From assembly GCA_964631605.1 (NCBI GenBank), contig CAZVYG010000014.1:1-64000 (forward strand): a DNA stretch of 64,000 nucleotides, in the 5' to 3' direction. Origin of the DNA: JARKQH01 sp964631605. GTDB taxonomy: Bacteria > Verrucomicrobiota > Verrucomicrobiia > Limisphaerales > UBA8199. Position numbers and translations under genes: made by a program. The first letter of the stretch is position 1. Every line of letters begins with the position of its first letter. The notes under the pieces are model-generated. The model was not told where the DNA came from. It was given only the letters and a program-made list of their open reading frames with translations, and did no database searches. Of the stretch, positions 1 to 8,585 are shown piece by piece.

Positions 1-1
1 C

Positions 2-694
2 GAACCGCCGGCAGTCACCTGCCCGGCCACGGTGATCCAACCGAACACGCCAGGTCTCTGCAGCGCCGTGGTGAGTTTCGCCCCGGTCGCAACTGATAAT
101 TGCCCTGGTGCCGTTACGGTGACCACCACCCCGGCTTCGGGAAGCGTTTTCCCGGTGGGCACCACGCCCGTGCTGGTCACAGCGGTGGATAGTCACAACA
201 ACACCAACACCTGCGTCTTTAACGTGGTGGTTCAGGATGCCGAGGCGCCCTCTCTTACCTGCCCGGCCCCGGTGGTCAAGTTGGTGCCCTTTGGCCAAAC
301 CTTCGCCAACGTCACCTTCCCGCCGCCCACCGTCAGCGACAACTGCGGCCTGTTCGGTTACTCGGTCAATCCCGCTCCGGGCAGTTTGTTCCCCGTCGGG
401 ACCAACACCGTGCAGGTCACCGCTTGGGATGTTGCCAACAATACCAATACCTGCACCTTCACGGTGGCGGTGGTGCCGTCGGATCCGACACCGGCGGTGC
501 AGGTCCTGACCTACACCAACAGCACTGCGGTGGTCGAAGTGATCGGAATTCCCGGCTACCCGGTGGTTTTGGAGGCGTCCACCAACCTGTTTGATTGGAC
601 GGCAATCCGAACGAACCTGGCGCTCTATTGGCACGTGGATGCCGAATCGCCCGGCTATAGTCAGCGGTTTTACCGCGCCAAATTCGTGCCCTGA
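2..694 (+). CDS. HYR-repeat secreted protein, C-terminal part (runs off the left edge)
   Basis: The reading frame is already open at the window edge (codons from base 2), so this is the C-terminal end of a larger protein and the in-frame GTG at 32 is not a real start. About two hyalin-repeat (HYR) modules are visible. Each carries the signature of this Ig-like fold: an aligned 'TCP' near the start, 'SDNC' or 'TDNC' in the middle, 'FPVGT' and then 'NTCTF' or 'NTCVF' at the end. HYR modules are adhesive or structural parts of large exported proteins. The last 70 residues form a different module ('LEASTNLFDWT' ... 'RFYRAKFVP'), a C-terminal tail common in verrucomicrobial secreted proteins and also present in the LamG protein of this window. 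A cell-surface or extracellular location is inferred. The substrate or partner is unknown. Confidence 0.8.
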   Translation, partial: EPPAVTCPATVIQPNTPGLCSAVVSFAPVATDNCPGAVTVTTTPASGSVFPVGTTPVLVTAVDSHNNTNTCVFNVVVQDAEAPSLTCPAPVVKLVPFGQTFANVTFPPPTVSDNCGLFGYSVNPAPGSLFPVGTNTVQVTAWDVANNTNTCTFTVAVVPSDPTPAVQVLTYTNSTAVVEVIGIPGYPVVLEASTNLFDWTAIRTNLALYWHVDAESPGYSQRFYRAKFVP

Positions 695-755
695 CAAATG
701 AGTTCTGCGGGAGGCGGCCCTTAGCTCCGCCTCCCGCGCCTTGACTGGCTTGACC

Positions 756-2348
756 ATGAACCTGATGCCGTTAGCAAGCGCCCTTTGCGGGATGGCCGTG
801 GTGATGTGCCTGGCCCCCCTGGCCCTGCAGGTGTGTGCGCGCCGCAAATGGCTCGTCAGGGCCACCGACCTCCATCACACCCACCAGGGCCACATCCCCC
901 GCCTCGGCGGGCTGCTGTTGGTCGTGGCTTTCCTCGTCCTCGAGCTGGTCATTGCCCTGGCCTGGCCGGAAAAACGGGCCGCCACTGCCGGGCGCAACGT
1001 CGTGGTCCTCGGCTCGCTGGCCATGTTCGCCCTGGGGTTCTGGGACGACATCCGGCCGCTTGGCGCCCGGAACAAACTGATCGGCCAGATTCTAATCGCC
1101 GGATGCGTTTATGGGCTGGGCGTGAGCATCACCCAGTTCAAAATCCCGTTCACCGGCGAGATCATTGACCTGAACGCCTGGGGCGCGGTGCTCACCATCC
1201 TGTGGCTGGTCGGGTTGACCAACCTCGTCAACCTGATTGACGGCGCCGACGGCCTGGCTGGCGGCATCTGCCTGATGCTGATGCTGCTGCTGGCTTTCGT
1301 GGGACATCAACATGGGAATTTCGAGCTGCTCGCCGCCGGCATGGCGGGCGCCCTGCTGGGGTTTCTCTGGTTCAACTTCCCGCCCGCCCGGCTTTATCTC
1401 GGAGATGGCGGCGCCTATTTCCTGGGCTTCCAGATTGGGCTCTTTTCGATCGTCAATTCCCACAAGGGAACCGTCATTGCCGCCCTGGTGGCGCCCCTGT
1501 TTGTGCTGGCCCTGCCGATTGTGGACACCGGCCTGGCCATCCTGCGGCGCGGCCTGCGCGGTCTGCCGGTGTGGCGGCCCGACCGGCAGCACATCCACCA
1601 TCGTCTGATTCAAATGGGCTTTTCCCGCCGCAAGACCGTTGTGTCCCTCTATGCCGTGACGCTGATTTTCCTCGGCATGGGATTCCTCGCTTACTGGTCC
1701 CGCGGCGGCCTGGTGCCGCTGCTGCTCGGCGCCTCGGTTGTTCTCATGCTCTATCTCGCCGGCAAGTTGAAATTCAGCCGCGAATGGTTCTCCATCGGCC
1801 GGGTCATGGGCAACTCGCTGGGCATGCGCCGCCAGGTCCAATACGCTCTGTCCCTCATGCGCTGGCTCGAACTGGAAGGCACCCGCCAGCCGTCCCTCGA
1901 GCTGCTCTGGTCGGATTTTGTCTTCGCCGCCCAAAAGCTCGGCTTCCACTCCGTCAAACTCAGCCTCGAGGACGGCGCTCGCAACTGGCAGCTTGGCGCT
2001 CTGACGCCCGATTCGCTCTCCATCAGTTACATCCTTAAAGGGGGACGGCTGGGCGTTTTGGAGGTCTCGGCCTCTCCTTGCTCTGCGCCTGACGCGGCCC
2101 CAAACCATCCGGGCGCGCAGCCGCCGGCGTGCGACGGCCGGGTTTGCCCCTGTGTCTGCAATCCCCAGGTTTTCGAAATCATCAGCGAGTTGCTCGCCGA
2201 AAGCTGGACCCGCGCCGCGACGGCCTGGACCCGCGAGTTTCAAACCGTCCTCCGTTTCAACGGGCGGACAGCCGCGGAGGCGGCCTCCCGGCGCAAACCC
2301 TGGCTGGCGCCCCTGCCGCTGGCTGACGGCGTTTCGCGAGATGCCTGA
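756..2348 (+). CDS. Glycosyl-1-phosphate transferase of the MraY/WecA family (GT4) with long C-terminal extension
   Basis: This is a polytopic membrane enzyme that transfers a sugar-1-phosphate from a UDP-sugar to undecaprenyl phosphate, the first membrane step of polysaccharide or O-antigen assembly. Visible signatures are 'DDIRPL' on an early cytoplasmic loop, 'NLIDGADGLAGG' in the middle, 'YLGDGGAYFLGF' and the WecA-type 'HIHHRL' near residue 285. About ten hydrophobic segments fill the first 340 residues. The family is usually 320-370 residues long; here about 190 more soluble residues follow, with no domain I recognise. An in-frame TTG lies at 741, but ATG 756 (or 765) fits the family N-terminus better. 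It lies near the O-antigen-ligase-like gene and the Wza/Wzc operon, so a role in the same exopolysaccharide is likely. WecA-like is favoured over true MraY because of the HIHH motif and the location. Confidence 0.88.
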   Translation: MNLMPLASALCGMAVVMCLAPLALQVCARRKWLVRATDLHHTHQGHIPRLGGLLLVVAFLVLELVIALAWPEKRAATAGRNVVVLGSLAMFALGFWDDIRPLGARNKLIGQILIAGCVYGLGVSITQFKIPFTGEIIDLNAWGAVLTILWLVGLTNLVNLIDGADGLAGGICLMLMLLLAFVGHQHGNFELLAAGMAGALLGFLWFNFPPARLYLGDGGAYFLGFQIGLFSIVNSHKGTVIAALVAPLFVLALPIVDTGLAILRRGLRGLPVWRPDRQHIHHRLIQMGFSRRKTVVSLYAVTLIFLGMGFLAYWSRGGLVPLLLGASVVLMLYLAGKLKFSREWFSIGRVMGNSLGMRRQVQYALSLMRWLELEGTRQPSLELLWSDFVFAAQKLGFHSVKLSLEDGARNWQLGALTPDSLSISYILKGGRLGVLEVSASPCSAPDAAPNHPGAQPPACDGRVCPCVCNPQVFEIISELLAESWTRAATAWTREFQTVLRFNGRTAAEAASRRKPWLAPLPLADGVSRDA

Positions 2349-2374
2349 TATGGACAGACCATCAGACTTTGAGA

Positions 2375-2403
2375 TTGACACCGAGAATTGATCTTTTAAC
2401 AAT
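2375..2403 (+). promoter_or_regulatory. Possible sigma70-type promoter for the 2428 gene
   Basis: A perfect TTGACA at 2375-2380 is followed 17 bases later by AACAAT (2398-2403, four of six matches to TATAAT). The next gene starts 25 bases downstream and has an AGAGG ribosome site at 2414-2418. The local drop in GC is obvious. This is a prediction by eye only. Confidence 0.35.
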
Positions 2404-2427
2404 GAAATTGAAGTAGAGGCAAATTCT

Positions 2428-3183
2428 ATGACCACTAGAACCAACATCAAAATCGCGAGTACACTTGCTATCAGTCTGCTGTGTCTGGGCAGCGTTCAAA
2501 CTTTCGGCAAGGACACTCCAACTGCCAAACCCGCCCAGGCGGCCCTCAGCTCCGTGCCGGCGGCTGAACTTCCCGCCCAGGCCGCGAAATTGATTCAGCA
2601 GGCCAAAGCCCGGCAGCGCGAAGCCCGCACCATGGAAGTGGTCAAGGCCGCCCTTGCCATCAATCCCGCCGCCGCCGCCCCGCTGGTTGGCGCCATCGCT
2701 CAGGCTGTCCCCGAAATGGCCGCCGTTGCCGCGGGCGTCGCGGCCGCCGAACAGCCCGGCCAGGCCGCCGTCATCGCCAGGGCCGCCGCCGCCGGAGCGC
2801 CCTCGCGCGCTGGCAAGATTGTGGTGGCCGTTTGCGGCGCGGTGCCCAACGCCTATCGAAACATCGCCCTTGCAGTCGCCGAGGTCGCCCCCACCGCCAG
2901 CAAAGAGATTCTCAAATCGGTCGGCGCGGCGGTTCCCGAATTGAGACCCCACATTGAAAAAGAGCTGGCGGGCTACGGCCTCACCCTGCCGCCGGTGGCC
3001 AATACCCTCGACCTCGCCATCACCCAGGCCCGCGCCAGCGGCGCACCTTCGGTTGTCGCAGGCATGCCGGCCGCCGATGCCCCTCCGGCCCCGGTCATCC
3101 CCGGCTCCGGCACTACCGGCAACTCCGAGCCGAATACTGCCGGCGGCAACCCCCCGGGCGGGCGCAACTACGCCCGGCCCTAG
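2428..3183 (+). CDS. Exported Ala-rich helical-repeat protein of unknown function
   Basis: I do not recognise a named family. The 251-residue protein begins with a clear signal peptide (basic start, hydrophobic stretch to about residue 26, then 'TFGKD'). The middle is strongly alanine-rich and seems built from two to three related helical repeats of about 30 residues, with a Val/Ile - Ala - Pro - Ala - Ile - Ala-Val - Pro spacing (for example around residues 72-100, 130-160 and 163-185). The C-terminal 50 residues are rich in Pro, Gly and Asn and look disordered. An AGAGG ribosome site lies nine bases before the ATG, a promoter-like pair precedes it and a strong terminator follows, so it is probably a single-gene unit. 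Its place between two polysaccharide genes suggests a periplasmic role in exopolysaccharide work, which is inference only. Confidence 0.75.
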   Translation: MTTRTNIKIASTLAISLLCLGSVQTFGKDTPTAKPAQAALSSVPAAELPAQAAKLIQQAKARQREARTMEVVKAALAINPAAAAPLVGAIAQAVPEMAAVAAGVAAAEQPGQAAVIARAAAAGAPSRAGKIVVAVCGAVPNAYRNIALAVAEVAPTASKEILKSVGAAVPELRPHIEKELAGYGLTLPPVANTLDLAITQARASGAPSVVAGMPAADAPPAPVIPGSGTTGNSEPNTAGGNPPGGRNYARP

Positions 3184-3210
3184 GCTGCCGGCTTAGGCTT
3201 TTATCCCAAC

Positions 3211-3243
3211 AGCCCGTCTCTGTCCGAGGCGGGCTCTTTTTTT
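3211..3243 (+). terminator. Rho-independent terminator after the helical-repeat gene
   Basis: Ten-base stem AGCCCGTCTC / GAGGCGGGCT (one G-T pair) with loop TGTCC, followed by an unbroken run of T after CTC. It lies 28 bases after the stop codon of the 2428 gene. Confidence 0.85.
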
Positions 3244-3458
3244 GAGGGGGGGGCTGATCGGCCGCAGGCCGAGGGCGGTTTTTTCTTCCGCCTGCACAAA
3301 ACGCAGCAACGATCGCATACACCACAGCCGTGGTTCCCGGTCTCCTCGCCGCCCGCCGAGACGAGGAGACCGGATTTGCAGTTCGGCTTCCGCGTCCGCC
3401 GCAAAGCATGACTTCGCCCTTGTGCCAGGCGCGGGTCTGCGGTTGAATCCGAGGAAGC

Positions 3459-5066
3459 ATGGATGATGGCGAGCAGGCTCGACACGTCTCGCGGCGCGGG
3501 ATGCCCCTTCCGGCGCCTCGGCGCACCTCCGCCGCCGGCGCCCTGCCCCGGTTTTCGCTCCGAAGCAGCGACGTGCAGCTTTACCGACTGAGTGAGGCGC
3601 TGACCGAGCTGTTGCTCTATGGAATGGTGGTGTTCAGCCCCTGGGCTTTTGGCACCACCGAGCCGTGGTCGGTCTGGACCCTGAACGCGGCGGGTTACCT
3701 CCTCGGGGTGTTGTGGGTGATCAAACTTGCCATCCGACGGCTCAAAGGCTACCGCCCACCCCGCTGGGATGACGCGCCAGGCCCTGCCGACAACGAGGCG
3801 CATCCTCGGGGAAAGGCTGCCCCGCGGCTGACCACAGCGCTGGCGGTGCTAACGGGAGCCATTCTCGTTTATTGTTTGATTGGCGCCCTGAATGCGCGCT
3901 CGACCTACTATCCTCATCAAATTCGTTTCGAATACCACGATTACGTCCCCTGGTTGCCGCACAGCTTCGACCGCTCTCGCACCTGGCTCGCCTTCTTTAC
4001 CTTGCTTGGACTGGCTGGTTCCTTCTGGGCCGTGCGGGACTGGTTGCTCGGCAAGACCGACGGCGAGGAACGGGCCGAGCGGCGCCCGCCTCCTTCCGTC
4101 GGGGCGGCGCTGGACTCCGCCCCGTTCCTGCCTGCGCGTCTGCGGCGCCTGCTCTGGGTGCTGGCCATCAACGGCGGTTTGCTGGGCCTGGAGGGCATCG
4201 CGCAGCGGCTCGAGGGCTCGGGCCATTTGCTCTTTCTGGTGAAGCCGCGTGTGAACCCCGGGGCGGAAACCCAGTTCGGCCCCTATGCTTACCGCGCCAA
4301 CGCCGCTCAATATTTCAACCTTCTGTGGCCCGTCTGCCTGGGGTTTTGGTGGACTCTTCACCGCAGTGGCGGGTTTCGGCGGGCCCGGCATCACCTCCTG
4401 CTTGTGTGCGGCGTCATCATGGCCGCCTGCCCCATCATCTCCACCAGCCGCGGGGGCGCCCTGATCACGGGGGGGTTCGTGGTCGCCTCCGCATACTTTC
4501 TCCTCTACACGCACATTATCCTCGTGGCGGCCCGGCAGCAGACACGCCGCACCCGCTGGCTGACACTGGCGGCCGTGATGGTGTTCTTTGGCGCAGCCCT
4601 GGCGGTGGGCTACTGGCTTGGATGGAAACCCCTCAAGCCGCGACTGGATCAGATCAGCGAGGGCTTTGTTTTGCGGGAGGAAATGTACGACGTGGCCCGG
4701 CCGATGATGCGCGATTACCCCTGGTTCGGCATCGGGCCGGGAGCTTTCGAATACGTCTTCCAACTCTACCGCATCTCGCCCCGCACCTATTGGCCCGCCC
4801 AATTGCACAACGACTGGCTCGAAACCCGCATCACCTACGGCCTGGTCGGCACCGCCCTGATCCTCTCCGCCCTTGCCCTGGTGCTCTTGCGCTGGTTCTT
4901 CCGCGGCGGCATTCACGGGGGACGCCGTTTTGTCATCTTGATGTGGCTGGCCCTGGCCGGCTGCCTGGTCCATGCCCGGTTCGATTTCCCCTTCCAGGTT
5001 CACTCGATCCAGTTCCTCTTTATCCTGCTTTGCGCGATCCTGGTGAACCTCTCGCGGCGGCCCTGA
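3459..5066 (+). CDS. O-antigen ligase / Wzy-type polymerase family membrane protein
   Basis: The protein has 535 residues and about ten to twelve hydrophobic segments, with the large periplasmic loop and 'Wzy_C' pattern of the O-antigen ligase/polymerase superfamily. A membrane pair around residue 320-345 carries 'STSRGGAL', a typical mark of the family. The following loop has 'YPWFGIGPGAFEYVF' and 'HNDWLETRITYGLVG', the conserved G-x-G ... H-N motifs. These enzymes join lipid-linked sugar units, either polymerising a capsule or moving glycan onto an acceptor. The start is supported by GAGGAA just upstream of the ATG. The gene faces the Wza-Wzc operon and is convergent with it; polymerase of that exopolysaccharide is the best guess, but ligase or polymerase cannot be told from sequence alone. 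Confidence 0.85.
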   Translation: MDDGEQARHVSRRGMPLPAPRRTSAAGALPRFSLRSSDVQLYRLSEALTELLLYGMVVFSPWAFGTTEPWSVWTLNAAGYLLGVLWVIKLAIRRLKGYRPPRWDDAPGPADNEAHPRGKAAPRLTTALAVLTGAILVYCLIGALNARSTYYPHQIRFEYHDYVPWLPHSFDRSRTWLAFFTLLGLAGSFWAVRDWLLGKTDGEERAERRPPPSVGAALDSAPFLPARLRRLLWVLAINGGLLGLEGIAQRLEGSGHLLFLVKPRVNPGAETQFGPYAYRANAAQYFNLLWPVCLGFWWTLHRSGGFRRARHHLLLVCGVIMAACPIISTSRGGALITGGFVVASAYFLLYTHIILVAARQQTRRTRWLTLAAVMVFFGAALAVGYWLGWKPLKPRLDQISEGFVLREEMYDVARPMMRDYPWFGIGPGAFEYVFQLYRISPRTYWPAQLHNDWLETRITYGLVGTALILSALALVLLRWFFRGGIHGGRRFVILMWLALAGCLVHARFDFPFQVHSIQFLFILLCAILVNLSRRP

Positions 5067-5105
5067 TTCTTCGCCAAACCACAGCGGCCGCGCAGTGGCC
5101 GGCCT

Positions 5106-5672
5106 TCAGCGAAACACGTGCCGGGCCGGATTGCCTGGTTGAATCAGCAAGTCGCGGCTGAGCTCGACGCTCGTTTGACGGCCGAGAAACTCCAGGAGAA
5201 TGGCCACCCGCTCCCGCCCCGGCATCACCCGGCTGACCACGGCCAGGAGTCCCGCAAATGGGCCGCTGGCAATCGTGACTTCGTCGCCCGGCGCCAGCGA
5301 AGGCTCGAGGACCCGCACGGCATCCGCGCCGACCGCCGACTGAAGCTGGCGTATGGCTTCCTCTGGAATCGCGGGACAGTGATTGCCAAAGTGCACCACG
5401 CCCCGCACACCGCGGGCGTGATGAACCTGCCGCAACTGCCGGACGAGATCGAAGCGCGCAAAAAGGTAGCCTGGGAACAACGGTTCGTTAAACCAAACCG
5501 GTCCGCGCCGGGTCGCTCGCCGAAAGCGAATGCGCGGCAGATAAACCTCAACCCCCGCTCCGCCCGTCAGGTGCCCGGCCGCAATGTGTTCGTGCTTCGG
5601 TTGCGAGCGCACACAATACCAGGCTGGCACGGCGGACTCGGCCGGGCCGGGCGTTGAGGCTTCGGGAATCAC
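5106..5672 (-). CDS. NusG/RfaH-like transcription antitermination factor
   Basis: A specialised NusG paralogue of 188 residues. The N-terminal NGN domain is plain ('WYCVRSQPKHEHIAA', then 'VYLPRIR', then 'EPLFPGYLFARFD'), and a KOW-type C-terminal domain follows from about residue 130 ('GDEVTIASGPFAGLLAVV'). Such RfaH/UpxY/LoaP-type proteins ride on RNA polymerase and keep it going through long polysaccharide operons. The start is GTG and overlaps the stop of the kinase gene by four bases (GTGA), so translation is coupled. It is the last gene of its operon, whereas dedicated antiterminators of capsule loci usually come first. The housekeeping nusG would sit beside ribosomal protein genes, which are absent here. 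Confidence 0.88.
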   Translation of the reverse strand: MIPEASTPGPAESAVPAWYCVRSQPKHEHIAAGHLTGGAGVEVYLPRIRFRRATRRGPVWFNEPLFPGYLFARFDLVRQLRQVHHARGVRGVVHFGNHCPAIPEEAIRQLQSAVGADAVRVLEPSLAPGDEVTIASGPFAGLLAVVSRVMPGRERVAILLEFLGRQTSVELSRDLLIQPGNPARHVFR

Positions 5673-7771
5673 GCGGTCTCCGCTCGTTTCTCGGGATACG
5701 GGCGGTAGTAATCGTCGTATTTGTAATAGTAATAATCCCGGCTGCTGGGCCGGACGCCGTTAAACACCAGGCCGAGCACTTCGACCTGCCTTTGATACAA
5801 CAAATCCAGGGCCGCCCGCGCCACCCGCGCCGAGGTCTGCTCCGCCCGGATGACGAAGACCACCCCGTCCACCAGCGGCGCCAGGCTGGTCACATCGTCC
5901 GCCGCCATGACCGGCGCGGTGTCAATGATCAGGTACTCATACTTCGCGGAGAGTTCCTTGAGCAGGTCCGTCGTCAGGTTTCGAACAAAGAATTCGCTCG
6001 ATCTCTGCGTGGGGGTCCCGCGCGGCAGCAGCGAGAGGTGCGGCACGCGGGTCGGCTGCACGGCCTGTTCCCAGCGCGCGTTGCCCACCAGCACTTCCGA
6101 CAGCCCGGGCTGGTCCGCCACCCCAAACCGGTGATGCAGATTCCCTTTCCGCAAATCCGCGTCCACCAACAGCACGCTCGAGCCTGAAGCCGCCATGGTG
6201 ATGGCCAGGTTGGCGGAGGTAAGCGATTTGCCGTCGTTGGGCACCGCGCTGGTGACCAGGATGGTCTTGGGCCGGCGCCCGCCTTCCCCCATGTACAACA
6301 AGGAGGACCGCAGGTTGCGGTACGCCTCGACATACCCGTGGCGCTGGTCGTTGTCCTGGATCAACGGCAGTTCCCGGCGGGCCCCGCGGGTCTTCTCGCG
6401 CGGAATCTGCCCCAGCACTTCTTCATCAAACAATTCCTGCAACTCGGTGAAGCTCGCCATGCGGTCATCCAGCCGGTCCAGCAGCAGCAGCAAGCCCAGG
6501 CTGGCGGCCAGACCCAACAACCCGCCCGTGAGCAGTTGCTTCCCCAAAGTCGGTTTGGCCGGCATGGGCGGCGAGGCCCGCTCCATGATGGTGACGCTCT
6601 CGGGGCTGATCTCCTTGTTGACATCGAGCGTTTGCATGGTGGCCAGCAGGCGGTCGTACAGGCTTTGGATGCGCTGGGCATTGGCTCTCAGCTTCTGATA
6701 CTCCGCGCTCTTCGTGTTGATCTCCAGCGTTTTGGCATCCCACTCCTTGACATCCTTCTCGAGGTTCTCAATCTGCAAAGCGAGGGACGTCTTCCGCGAT
6801 TCCAACTGCTCCGCGCTCTGTTGGCGGAAGATTTCCAGCAGCCGCTCACGCCGGGCGATTTCTTCGCTCATTGCAATCATCTTGGGATGCTTGGGCCGCA
6901 GGTATTGCCCCAGCTCCTCCTGCTCCGCCTTGAGCAGCAGCAGTTGTTGCTTCGCCTTCAAGTAATCGTTTTCACCTTCCCGGGTCCGGCCGGTGTCCGA
7001 AGGCAGCGCGGAGGCGATGGGACGCTCCCGCTCGACGTTCTGGTCGAGCGTCAGGGTTTGCAGCAACGCATGTTCGGACTTGAGCGCGGCGAGGCGCTGG
7101 TTCAGGGCGACCAGGTAGTTGGCGGCGCTGTTGCCCTGGTCTTGCAGCAGGACGATGCTGTTGGTGCTTTGGAACGCCGCCAGCTCTTCGTCCGCCTTGC
7201 GGAGTTCCTTCTCCAGCCGCAAAACCTCCTCGGTCAACCCCGCCACCGTGGTATCAGAGGTTTGCAGCCGCATCTCGCGTTTGACCTGGATGTATTCTTC
7301 CATGCAGGCTTGGACAAAAGCCTCGGTGTATTCCGGGTTCTCCCCCGTGCCTTGCAGCACAAAGATCGTGGTCTTGGGCACGACACTGACGCGGAGAGCC
7401 ACCAGGCAGGGCTCGAGGTTAGGGTGTTGCGCCGCCACGCGCGCCTGGGCGCGGTTCATCACCGCCCCGCTCTGCATCAAGGCGCTCTGCGTCCCCAGGA
7501 AGCTGCTCATCTCCTCCGAATAAACCGAACCCTCGGGAATCGAGAGCTTGATGTTGACGATCATTCGGCCCACGGAAAGGTAAGCCGGCGGCCCGAAATA
7601 GGCCACCGCCCAGCCGCCGCCCACCCCGAGGGCGATGCCCAGCAGCAGAAGCCACCACTTCCGGGCCAGCAACAGTTTGTAGCGCTGAAAGCGGCTGATT
7701 AAATGCGCGTTGGCGCGCTGCCGACGATGATGATAGGTCTGTGAAGCTGGCTCTCCGTTCATGCGCTCCAA
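5669..7771 (-). CDS. Polysaccharide co-polymerase / bacterial tyrosine autokinase (Wzc/GumC type)
   Basis: This 700-residue inner-membrane protein controls chain length and export of exopolysaccharide. Residues 1-80 hold the Wzz domain start and first membrane segment. A long coiled coil covers about 170-390, and the second membrane segment lies near 425. The cytoplasmic BY-kinase domain runs from about 500 to the end. Walker A is 'AVPNDGKS' (Lys about 515), Walker A' is 'VLLVDADLRKG' and Walker B is 'LIIDTAP'. The C-terminus has a dense tyrosine cluster ('DYYYYKYDDYYRPY'), the autophosphorylation tail expected of Wzc. The Wza-like gene ends one base before this start and the NusG-like gene overlaps the stop, so three genes are coupled. 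No cognate low-molecular-weight tyrosine phosphatase is seen in the window. Confidence 0.93.
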   Translation of the reverse strand: MERMNGEPASQTYHHRRQRANAHLISRFQRYKLLLARKWWLLLLGIALGVGGGWAVAYFGPPAYLSVGRMIVNIKLSIPEGSVYSEEMSSFLGTQSALMQSGAVMNRAQARVAAQHPNLEPCLVALRVSVVPKTTIFVLQGTGENPEYTEAFVQACMEEYIQVKREMRLQTSDTTVAGLTEEVLRLEKELRKADEELAAFQSTNSIVLLQDQGNSAANYLVALNQRLAALKSEHALLQTLTLDQNVERERPIASALPSDTGRTREGENDYLKAKQQLLLLKAEQEELGQYLRPKHPKMIAMSEEIARRERLLEIFRQQSAEQLESRKTSLALQIENLEKDVKEWDAKTLEINTKSAEYQKLRANAQRIQSLYDRLLATMQTLDVNKEISPESVTIMERASPPMPAKPTLGKQLLTGGLLGLAASLGLLLLLDRLDDRMASFTELQELFDEEVLGQIPREKTRGARRELPLIQDNDQRHGYVEAYRNLRSSLLYMGEGGRRPKTILVTSAVPNDGKSLTSANLAITMAASGSSVLLVDADLRKGNLHHRFGVADQPGLSEVLVGNARWEQAVQPTRVPHLSLLPRGTPTQRSSEFFVRNLTTDLLKELSAKYEYLIIDTAPVMAADDVTSLAPLVDGVVFVIRAEQTSARVARAALDLLYQRQVEVLGLVFNGVRPSSRDYYYYKYDDYYRPYPEKRAETA

Positions 7772-7772
7772 A

Positions 7773-8534
7773 TCAGAAGTTAATCAGCCGGGAGGGGACG
7801 ATAATGAAATCGTCGGGTTGCAGCAGGACATCCTGCTCGGTCTTGCCCTCCTCCAAAATTGCCGTCATGTTCAACTCAAAGCTTTGTTTTCCGGCGGTCT
7901 CGCCCCCGCTTCCACCGCCGCGCACGACTTTGACCTTCTTCTTGTTGGCAAAATCGGAGAAACCGCCCGCCCGGAGAATCGCCTTGCCCGCGGTCAGGTT
8001 TTCGTTCACGGCGATGTCAATCGGCCCCTGGTTGCGGACTTGTCCCCAGACGTAAACCCGGCCCAGCAGCCGGTTGGCGACGTCCAGGGCGATAATGACG
8101 GTCGCCCGATAGTAATACTCCTTCTCCAACAAGGCTTTGCATTCCTCGGCCAGTTGTTTGCAGGTCTTGTCTCGCGCGGGCACGCGTCCGATGTAGGGAA
8201 TGTCCAACTCGCCCGAATCGGCCACCACCAGGCTCTTGGGCAGGTCACGGTCCTCCAGGATCTGGAAGGCCACCTTGTCCCCCACCCGCAACTTGTATTT
8301 GTCATCCGGCACATAGCCGCTCAGTGAGGCGGGCAGCGTGCTGGCGTTGGTCGGGACAGTAAGCGTGGCCGGGGCGGGCGGGTTCGTTGCCGCTGGCGCT
8401 TGCGCCCTGACCACAGTGCCGGCCAGGCAGCAACCCAACGCCAGCACCAAGCCCCACCCCCCCGTTTTGGTCCGGCCACGGGTGCGCGCTCGAGAGTTGG
8501 TCCTCATGTTGAAAACAATCTTAGCAAGCTTCAT
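7773..8534 (-). CDS. Polysaccharide export protein, Wza/SLBB family
   Basis: A periplasmic or outer-membrane export protein of 253 residues. The N-terminus is basic with a hydrophobic stretch at about 28-45 and then a Pro/Ala linker. The Poly_export domain begins near residue 75 ('YKLRVGDKVAFQILED') and continues with 'ELDIPYIGRVPA'. An SLBB segment follows ('VYVWGQVRNQGPIDI' and 'LTAGKAILRAGGFSDFA'). Wza proteins form the outer-membrane channel for the polymer. A Cys-Cys pair in the signal region (about residues 35-36) is not a clear lipobox. A second ATG at 8507 is an alternative start. The stop lies one base from the kinase start, so export and control are co-translated. Confidence 0.88.
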   Translation of the reverse strand: MKLAKIVFNMRTNSRARTRGRTKTGGWGLVLALGCCLAGTVVRAQAPAATNPPAPATLTVPTNASTLPASLSGYVPDDKYKLRVGDKVAFQILEDRDLPKSLVVADSGELDIPYIGRVPARDKTCKQLAEECKALLEKEYYYRATVIIALDVANRLLGRVYVWGQVRNQGPIDIAVNENLTAGKAILRAGGFSDFANKKKVKVVRGGGSGGETAGKQSFELNMTAILEEGKTEQDVLLQPDDFIIVPSRLINF

Positions 8535-8585
8535 TCTTACAAAACTCGAAACCCAATGCCAGCATTCTCTGGTCCAAACTCACCG

